From NCBI GenBank assembly GCA_050115015.1, contig JASFRI010000100.1:1-11622 (forward strand): a DNA stretch of 11,622 bases. Direction: 5' to 3'. The DNA comes from JASFRI01 sp050115015. GTDB taxonomy: Bacteria; Acidobacteriota; Polarisedimenticolia; CBDVAL01. A program made the translations under genes and the position numbers. Below are positions 7,669 to 11,622 of this stretch, one piece after another; positions within the stretch are counted from its first letter, which is position 1; the number at the start of each line of letters is the position of its first letter. The notes below the pieces were generated by a model. The model searched no databases. It was given only the letters and a program-made list of their open reading frames with translations, and was not told the origin of the DNA.

Positions 7669-7691
7669 GCGCCCCTGCAAGGGGGGCAGCC

Positions 7692-8240
7692 ATGAGCCAG
7701 CAGCGCGTGAAGGCCCGGGGCCTGATCGCCGTGAACACCGGGAACGGCAAGGGGAAGACCACCGCGGCTTTGGGGACCGCGTTCCGGATGGTCGGCTACG
7801 GCAGGCGGGTCTGCGTGATCCAGTTCATCAAGGGGGACTGGCACGCGGGGGAGCTGGACGCCGCCGGGCGGCTCGCCCCGGAGCTCGAGTGGCACCGGGC
7901 CGGCCTCGGCTTCTTCAAGATCATGGGGGACGACCGGCCCGAGGAGGCGCACCGGCGGGCGGCGGCGGAGGGGATCGCCCTGGCCCGGGAGAAGGTGCTC
8001 TCCGGCGACTACGCCCTGGTGGTCCTGGACGAGATCAACAACGCCGTGGAGACCGGCCTGGTCCCGGTGGAGGAAGTGCTGGCGATCCTCGCCGACAAGC
8101 CCGAGGGGGTCCACGTGTTTCTGACCGGCCGGGACGCCCACCCCCGCGTCGTCGAGGTCGCCGACCTGGTGACCGAGATGCGGGAGGTGAAGCACCCCTT
8201 CCAGCAGGGCATGCTGGCGCAGAAGGGGTTCGACTACTGA
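7692..8240 (+). CDS. cobO: Corrinoid adenosyltransferase (CobO/BtuR/CobA type, 182 aa)
   Basis: Transfers the 5'-deoxyadenosyl group of ATP to cob(I)alamin or cob(I)yrinic acid a,c-diamide, making the coenzyme B12 form; cytoplasmic. The sequence has the family's P-loop near the N-terminus, NTGNGKGKTTAA (G17 to T23-T24), VCVIQFIKGDW (40-50), the Walker B-like LVVLDEINNAV (109-119), VFLTGR (142-147) and the C-terminal KHPFQQGMLAQKGFDY, all diagnostic of the CobO/BtuR family. Length is normal. The ATG at 7692 is chosen because AAGGGGGG lies just upstream and MSQQRVKARGL leads directly into the family start; the open frame upstream is only the shadow of the ATPase gene. CCCCT (7672-7676) can pair with AGGGG (7680-7684) over the ribosome site, a small hairpin. 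No cobalamin riboswitch fits in the 87-nt gap. No other B12 biosynthesis gene is in the window, so a salvage role is as likely as de novo synthesis. Confidence 0.93.
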   Translation: MSQQRVKARGLIAVNTGNGKGKTTAALGTAFRMVGYGRRVCVIQFIKGDWHAGELDAAGRLAPELEWHRAGLGFFKIMGDDRPEEAHRRAAAEGIALAREKVLSGDYALVVLDEINNAVETGLVPVEEVLAILADKPEGVHVFLTGRDAHPRVVEVADLVTEMREVKHPFQQGMLAQKGFDY

Positions 8241-8869
8241 TCGCCGCCCCCGAAGAGGTGCCGCCGGATCCACCGGATGAGCGCAACGTTCTCCGGCGCT
8301 TCCGGCTCCGCGCCGCGGAACGGCACGGCGTCCCGGAAGCGGGGTAGCTCCCGCTCCAGGAGCGCCCGGCCGTCCCCGGCGTCGCCGGGCCGCAGGTTCC
8401 AGACGGCGAGGTCGGCGCGGACGGCCGTGGCCCGGGCGGAGGGCTTGATCTTGCGGACCGGCGGCCGGGCCGCCAGCAGGTAGAGATCCCCGGCGTGCCG
8501 GGCGACGTTCGTCCCCTCCACCACCAGCCCCGGCAGGTCCCGCAACCGCTCCAGCGCGAGCCGCAGGCCCTCCCCGAGGTGCTCGGGGGTGGCGCGGAGC
8601 CACGCCACCCGCGCCGCCCCGGCCCGGCCGAGCTTCCAGGTATCGGTTCCGTCCTGGTCGAGGACCGCCCGTTCCTCCACGAGCAGGAAGGGACCCTGGA
8701 GCTCGCCGCAGGCGGTGCAGGTCGCCTCGACCGGGCAGACGATGCCCTCGTGGGTGGTGGTCACCTTCAGGGCACCCCATCCGGGGAGGTGCCGGAGCAG
8801 GAAGCAGGAAAGTGTCGTCTTTCCGGCACCCTTGTGCACCCCGCCCACCACGATCCTCGCCTGCCCCAT
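8234..8869 (-). CDS. MobB-like P-loop NTPase with an extra cysteine cluster (211 aa)
   Basis: A small SIMIBI-type nucleotide-binding protein. The P-loop is VVGGVHKGAGKTTLSCFLL (7-25); residue 11, where a canonical GxxxxGKT loop has its first Gly, is Val. Later elements resemble MobB, the accessory GTPase of molybdopterin-guanine dinucleotide synthesis: GTDTWKLGRAGAARVAWL (74-91), where MobB has its DS..R.AGA segment, and LVVEGTN (115-121), where MobB has VEGFK-like text. Unlike ordinary MobB it carries H40, C45, C51 and C54, a likely metal site, and a longer tail. The assignment to the MobB-like superfamily is inference; a chaperone or GTPase for another cofactor is equally possible. The gene runs convergent to cobO and the two overlap by 7 bp at their 3' ends (stops TAG 8236-8234 and TGA 8238-8240). 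The ATG at 8869 has no strong ribosome site; the P-loop begins right after it, so the start cannot be far off. Confidence 0.65.
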   Translation of the reverse strand: MGQARIVVGGVHKGAGKTTLSCFLLRHLPGWGALKVTTTHEGIVCPVEATCTACGELQGPFLLVEERAVLDQDGTDTWKLGRAGAARVAWLRATPEHLGEGLRLALERLRDLPGLVVEGTNVARHAGDLYLLAARPPVRKIKPSARATAVRADLAVWNLRPGDAGDGRALLERELPRFRDAVPFRGAEPEAPENVALIRWIRRHLFGGGDQ

Positions 8870-8898
8870 GGAACAAGGCTAGCACGAGGTGTCGCCAC

Positions 8899-8927
8899 TT
8901 GCCCGTGACCGGATCTGGGCCTATGTT
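8899..8927 (+). promoter_or_regulatory. Likely promoter for the repeat-bearing secreted protein
   Basis: TTGCCC (8899-8904) and TATGTT (8922-8927) are spaced by 17 bp, each matching 4 of 6 consensus bases. The predicted start near 8934 leaves a leader of about 26 nt that contains the GGAGGA ribosome site. The TTGACT at 8932 has no usable -10 before the gene and is not preferred. Confidence 0.45.
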
Positions 8928-8959
8928 CCCGTTGACTTTCGCATTTGTGGAGGAATGTG

Positions 8960-9646
8960 ATGAATATATCCGGTCTGAGGCGTTTTGCACTGGCAGGGGC
9001 GGGGATGCTCGCGGTGTCGGTTGCCGCCATCGCCTCCGTCCCCCTGGACTTCCAGGTCTCCTACGACCCCCTGGACGCCACCCACATCCGCCTGCGGGCG
9101 ATCACGGCCCAGTTCGGGCCGTCCCCGGCGGAGCTCCGGCAGGCGGCGACGGTCGCCGACACGCCGGAGGAGCTGGCGGTGATCCTGTTCGTCGCGCGGG
9201 AGGGCCACGGCGACGTGGCCGCCGTGGCGAGCCGGCGCGCCCAGGGCAAGTCCTGGGCCGACCTCATGCGCACCTTCGGCGTGAGCGGCAGCCGGCTCTA
9301 CCTGCCGCTTCCCGCCGCCGCCGGCGTCCCGTACGTCCGCCCGTCGGGCTACCGCTCCCCCGGGCTCAGCCGGGAGCCGATCCCGGACGACGCGACGGTG
9401 GAGGATCTCGTCAACCTGCAGGTGGTCGCCGCGGAGTACCGGGTCGACCCGATGGAGGTCGTGGCCGCACGGCGCTCCGGGAAGAGCTACGCCGAGATCC
9501 ACCGGGCGCACGTCACCCCCCCCGCGGATGCCGGCCTGGCCCGCCTGGAGAGCCTCGGGGAGATCCAGGAGGTGCCGCCGCGGATCAACAACATCCGGGA
9601 GTGGATGAAGGCGAACCGGACCGAGCCGGGAGGGGAGCGCCGCTAG
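8960..9646 (+). CDS. Secreted protein of unknown function with an internal repeat (228 aa)
   Basis: I do not recognise the family. Residues 1-25 form a signal peptide (MNISGLRRFALAGAGMLAV, then SVAAIA) with likely cleavage before SVPLD, so the protein is probably periplasmic or exported. The mature part contains two related helical modules: about 70-108 (EELAVILFVAREG, then VASRRAQGKSWADL and FGV) and about 148-185 (EDLVNLQVVAAEY, then VVAARRSGKSYAEI and HV). The shared pattern is E-[ED]-L, a run of small and hydrophobic residues, V-A-x-RR, GKS[WY]A[DE][LI], ending in V. A Pro/Arg-rich linker (about 117-143) separates them. The tail ends NNIREWMKANR and may be helical. The start is ATG 8960 because GGAGGA (8949-8954) lies 5 nt upstream; a TTG at 8945 would overlap that site. 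A strong terminator follows. It is divergent from the MobB-like gene. Confidence 0.75.
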   Translation: MNISGLRRFALAGAGMLAVSVAAIASVPLDFQVSYDPLDATHIRLRAITAQFGPSPAELRQAATVADTPEELAVILFVAREGHGDVAAVASRRAQGKSWADLMRTFGVSGSRLYLPLPAAAGVPYVRPSGYRSPGLSREPIPDDATVEDLVNLQVVAAEYRVDPMEVVAARRSGKSYAEIHRAHVTPPADAGLARLESLGEIQEVPPRINNIREWMKANRTEPGGERR

Positions 9647-9682
9647 AACGACGATCCTCCCGGGAGCCGTGCTCCGCGCACC

Positions 9683-9717
9683 GCGCCCTCCGGTCGTCCC
9701 GGGCCGGAGGGCGCTTT
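9683..9717 (+). terminator. Rho-independent-type terminator after the secreted protein gene
   Basis: GCGCCCTCCGG (9683-9693) pairs perfectly with CCGGAGGGCGC (9704-9714), an 11-bp GC-rich stem with a 10-nt loop, followed by TTT (9715-9717). It begins 37 nt after the stop at 9646. The T run is short, but the stem is the strongest simple hairpin in the window. On the minus strand it also lies just beyond the TGA at 9732, so it may serve both directions. Confidence 0.7.
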
Positions 9718-9731
9718 CCGCGTACGCCCGC

Positions 9732-10104
9732 TCAGACGGGGAGCGTCCGGGAGGCCTTGCCGGCCATGGCGGACGGGATCGACGCGAGCCCGGCGCTCTC
9801 CACCGCGAGACCTTGGCAGGCTGCTGAAAAACTCCGCGGCCCGCGCGCGAGCCGTTTGCGAGGAGGCCGGCGCGCGAGCTCAACCCGGTGGGACTGCGGC
9901 CGCGCCCCCCGGGTTCCCGCAAACGGCTCCGCCCTTCGGGTTGCGACGGCGTGGTGCCGTCTGCTTCGTTCCCGCTCCTCCCCGATGCACATGGCATCGC
10001 GTCGTCGCGGCGCCTCGCATCCGACACCACGGCGCTCGCAACGCGGGGGCGCGGAGTTTCTCAGCAGCCTGCTAGAGGATCTTCTCGGTGGTGGAGACCA
10101 TCAT
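9732..10104 (-). pseudogene. Possible small open frame after cutA, split by the MITE-like element
   Basis: On the minus strand an ATG at 10104 overlaps the cutA stop as ATGA, a usual arrangement for translational coupling. It reads ten codons (MMVSTTEKIL) and then hits TAG (10074-10072), whose G is the first base of the inserted element. On the far side of the element, 9815-9732 reads QGLAVESAGLASIPSAMAGK, then ASRTLPV and TGA. In both pieces nearly every codon ends in G or C, as in the real genes here. Leaving out the element and two flanking bases joins the pieces into one 37-codon frame. MMVSTTE resembles the N-terminus of YbjQ/UPF0145 proteins, but the second piece does not, so no function is assigned. 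Together with the element and the terminator, this accounts for the 454-bp gene-free stretch 9647-10100. Confidence 0.35.
9816..10072. mobile_element. MITE-like palindromic element, 257 bp
   Basis: The ends are inverted repeats: GCAGGCTGCTGAAAAACTCC continuing CGCG (9816-9838) against the reverse complement of 10050-10072, matching at 22 of 23 bases, with weaker matching further in. Inside are nested inverted repeats: GAGCCGTTTGCG (9849-9860) with CGCAAACGGCTC (9918-9929), a perfect 12 bp; AACCCGG (9882-9888) with CCGGGTT (9909-9915); the imperfect pair TTGCGACGGCGTGGTG (9941-9956) and CACCACGGCGCTCGCAA (10025-10041); and the small hairpin GATGC (9984-9988) with GCATC (9994-9998). No transposase is encoded; the open frames are chance products of the palindromes. 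Flanks are TG on the left and TA on the right, possibly a TA target duplication with one change, but no clear duplication survives. The element would need a transposase elsewhere in the genome to move. Confidence 0.75.
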
Positions 10105-10442
10105 CTTCCGCCCGTCGGATCCACCTCTCCGGTCAGCCAGCCCAGGTAGTCCGGATCCCCGGCGGTCACCGGGACGGCGATCACCTCGGGGCAGTCGTAG
10201 GTGTGGATCCCGCGCACGGCGGCCCGCAGGTCCTCGAACCGGTCGGGGCGCGTCTTGCAGAGGAGCAGGAACTCCTCGTCCCGGGCCACCTCCCCCTTCC
10301 AGCGGTAGACGGAGCGGATCCGGGGGATGATGTTGACGCAGGCGGCAAGGCGCCGTCCCACCAGCTCCTCGGCGATCCTCCCGGCGTGGTCCTCGCGGTC
10401 GGTGGTGGTCAGCACCCGCAGCGCTTCCGGCGTCGACGGCAT
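10101..10442 (-). CDS. cutA: CutA divalent-cation tolerance protein (113 aa)
   Basis: A small cytoplasmic trimeric protein of the CutA1 family, PII-like in fold, linked in Escherichia coli to copper and other divalent-cation tolerance; its molecular role is still unsettled. Family signatures are present in order: RVLTTTDREDHAGRIAEEL (9-27), the conserved RLAACVNI (31-38), SVYRWKGEV (44-52), EEFLLLCKT (56-64) and the C-terminal YDCPEVIAVPV (82-92) with DPDYLGWL. Length is typical. The ATG at 10442 is chosen over a longer open frame because the family starts here and AAAGGGGG lies just upstream; the extra upstream frame is antisense to the phosphohexomutase. The stop TGA overlaps an ATG (ATGA at 10104-10101) that opens a short frame ended by the MITE-like element, 28 bp beyond the cutA stop. 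Confidence 0.92.
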   Translation of the reverse strand: MPSTPEALRVLTTTDREDHAGRIAEELVGRRLAACVNIIPRIRSVYRWKGEVARDEEFLLLCKTRPDRFEDLRAAVRGIHTYDCPEVIAVPVTAGDPDYLGWLTGEVDPTGGR

Positions 10443-10464
10443 CGGCGGCCCCCTTTCCCGGCGG

Positions 10465-10492
10465 ATCATACCGCTCCGGCCCGCCTTGTCGG
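10465..10492 (-). promoter_or_regulatory. Likely promoter for cutA
   Basis: On the minus strand CCGACA (10492-10487) and TATGAT (10470-10465) are spaced by 16 bp, matching 4 of 6 and 5 of 6. The -35 hexamer overlaps that of the divergent phosphohexomutase promoter by five bases. Confidence 0.5.
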
Positions 10493-10514
10493 CGAACCGG
10501 GGGCGTGGTATAGT
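10486..10514 (+). promoter_or_regulatory. Likely promoter for the phosphohexomutase
   Basis: TTGTCG (10486-10491) and TATAGT (10509-10514) are spaced by 17 bp, matching 4 of 6 and 5 of 6; TGG before the -10 supplies the extended TGn element. The predicted start near 10521 gives a leader of about 55 nt before the ATG at 10576. Confidence 0.6.
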
Positions 10515-10575
10515 GAAGCGTCTTAAGATGGTGACTGGCAAGGGATTAGACGCCATGCGAGGGGAAGGGGAAGGG

Positions 10576-11622
10576 ATGGAAGAGGCAATCCGGTTCGGGA
10601 CGTCCGGCTGGCGGGCGGAGATCGCCGACGGCTTCACCTTCGCGCGGGCCCGCCGCGTGGTGGCCGCCATCGCCGGGCACGTGCGGGCCCAGCAGCCGGG
10701 CGGCCGGCCGGTCCTGGTGGCGTACGACACGCGCTTCCTGATGGACCGCTTCGCCGAGGAGGCCGCCCGCACCCTCGCCGCCGCTGGCGTTCCCGCGCTG
10801 CTGGCGGCGGCCCCGGTCCCCACGCCGGCGGTCTCCCACGCCGTGATCGCGCGCTCCCTGGCGGGCGCGATCAACTTCACCGCGAGCCACAACCCGCCGG
10901 AGTACGGCGGGCTGAAGTTCTCCACCCACGAGGGGGTGCCGTCGCCCCGGCCGGTGACCGCGGACATCGAGGCGCGCCTGGCGGACCTGGGGGAGGTCCC
11001 CGAGCCCCCCGCGGCGCAGCCGGGGGTCGAGACCGTCGACGTCCGCGACGCCTACCTCCGGCGGATCGCCGAGCTGGTCGACCTGGAGGCCATCGCACGG
11101 GCCGGGATCCGGGTCGCCTTCGACCCGCTCTACGGCACCACCCGCGGCTACGTGGACGCCCTGCTGGCGGAGGCCGGCGCGGCCTGCGAGACGCTGCACG
11201 ATCGCCGGGACGTCCTGTTCGGCGGGCGCACCCCCGACTGCTCCGAGGCGAACCTGCAGGAGCTGGCGGTTCGGGTCCGCGACGGCGGCTTCCACCTGGG
11301 GATCGCCACCGACGGCGACGGGGACCGCTTCGCCGTCCTGGACCGGGACGGGAGCTACGTGTCGCCGAACCTGATCCTCGCGCTGCTGGCGGATTACCTG
11401 ACCGAGTCCCGGGGCTGGAAGCAGGGGCTGGGGCGCACCGTGGCCACGACGCACCTGCTGGACGCCATCGCGAAGGCCCGCGGGTTCGGGATCACCGAGA
11501 CCCCGGTCGGCTTCAAGTACCTGGGGGAGCTGCTGGTGGCGGAGAAGATCTACCTCGGCGGCGAGGAGTCCGCCGGGCTGTCGGTGATCGGCCACGTCCC
11601 GGAGAAGGACGGCGTCCTGGCG
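10576..11622 (+). CDS. Phosphoglucomutase/phosphomannomutase family protein, N-terminal 349 residues
   Basis: Alpha-D-phosphohexomutase that moves phosphate between positions 1 and 6 of a hexose, supplying sugar phosphates for polysaccharide, lipopolysaccharide or glycogen; cytoplasmic. All but the final domain is present. The N-terminus has RFGTSGWRAEI (family FGTSGWR). The phosphoserine loop is FTASHNPPEYGGLKF with catalytic S104. The metal loop is TDGDGDRFAVLD (D246, D248, D250 and R251). The sugar-specificity loop is GGEESAG (328-334). Family members have about 450-480 residues, so roughly 100-130 residues, including the phosphate-binding domain 4, lie beyond the window. The exact sugar (glucose, mannose or glucosamine) cannot be fixed from this. 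I choose ATG 10576, preceded by AGGGGAAGGGG and leading to MEEAIRFGTSGWR; an in-frame ATG at 10555 would add MRGEGEG and is possible. Confidence 0.9.
   Translation, partial: MEEAIRFGTSGWRAEIADGFTFARARRVVAAIAGHVRAQQPGGRPVLVAYDTRFLMDRFAEEAARTLAAAGVPALLAAAPVPTPAVSHAVIARSLAGAINFTASHNPPEYGGLKFSTHEGVPSPRPVTADIEARLADLGEVPEPPAAQPGVETVDVRDAYLRRIAELVDLEAIARAGIRVAFDPLYGTTRGYVDALLAEAGAACETLHDRRDVLFGGRTPDCSEANLQELAVRVRDGGFHLGIATDGDGDRFAVLDRDGSYVSPNLILALLADYLTESRGWKQGLGRTVATTHLLDAIAKARGFGITETPVGFKYLGELLVAEKIYLGGEESAGLSVIGHVPEKDGVLA

Noticed and set aside
7605..7691. Cobalamin riboswitch ahead of cobO
   Set aside because: The gap is 87 bp, far shorter than a B12 riboswitch, and no B12-box-like sequence is visible.
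5658..8240. 860-codon plus-strand frame that would fuse a long N-terminal region to cobO
   Set aside because: The first 678 codons are mostly antisense to the GspE/PilB gene and low in complexity; cobO has its own ribosome site and family-typical start at 7692.
8945..8959. TTG start giving five more residues to the repeat-bearing secreted protein
   Set aside because: It would overlap the GGAGGA ribosome site used by the ATG at 8960, which also gives a standard signal peptide.
9732..9992. 86-codon minus-strand frame as a real gene
   Set aside because: About two thirds of it is the palindromic element translated by chance; only the last 27 codons outside the element look coding.
10546..11595. 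349-codon minus-strand frame at the window end
   Set aside because: It is antisense to the phosphohexomutase, whose catalytic motifs are all on the plus strand.

Overview
The window is very GC-rich with strongly G/C-biased third codon positions. It carries about ten genes of a Gram-negative-type bacterium: an RND/MMPL exporter, a secreted metallo-hydrolase, a type II secretion/type IV pilus ATPase, and molybdenum- and corrinoid-cofactor genes. The mix, including a membrane protein with an MJ0042-type zinc ribbon and a palindromic miniature element with GGCTGCTGAAAAACTCC ends, suggests a deltaproteobacterial/Desulfobacterota-like or similar GC-rich environmental lineage. That placement is inference; there is no rRNA or marker gene here to fix it.

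Layout from left to right. (1) 3-209: the C-terminal end of moaC (+). (2) 387-3008: a complete 873-residue RND/MMPL-family exporter (+), read from a likely promoter whose -35 box contains the moaC stop codon. (3) 3102-4100 (-): a secreted metallo-beta-lactamase-fold hydrolase. (4) 4184-5686 (-): an unusual membrane protein combining an MJ0042 zinc ribbon, a GYF-like segment, a second Cys-rich zinc-binding region and about six membrane helices. (5) 5778-7604 (-): a complete GspE/PilB-type ATPase. (6) 7692-8240 (+): cobO/btuR corrinoid adenosyltransferase, divergent from the ATPase gene. (7) 8234-8869 (-): a MobB-like P-loop protein whose 3' end overlaps that of cobO by 7 bp. (8) 8960-9646 (+): a secreted protein of unknown function with an internal repeat, closed by a strong hairpin terminator. 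(9) 9732-10104: a non-coding stretch that holds a 257-bp MITE-like element inserted in what looks like a small open frame following cutA. (10) 10101-10442 (-): cutA. (11) 10576-end (+): a phosphohexomutase truncated by the window edge.

Most genes look like single transcription units with their own promoters rather than one operon. Three divergent intergenic regions (pilB-like/cobO, mobB-like/secreted protein, cutA/phosphohexomutase) carry recognisable sigma-70-type hexamers. Shared themes are cofactor metabolism (moaC, MobB-like, cobO) and the cell envelope (exporter, pilus/secretion ATPase, membrane zinc protein, secreted proteins). No defence island, CRISPR array, phage gene, tRNA or rRNA is visible. 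The less ordinary parts are the MITE-like element with the small frame it interrupts, the multi-zinc membrane protein, the repeat-bearing secreted protein, and the MobB-like protein with an extra cysteine cluster.
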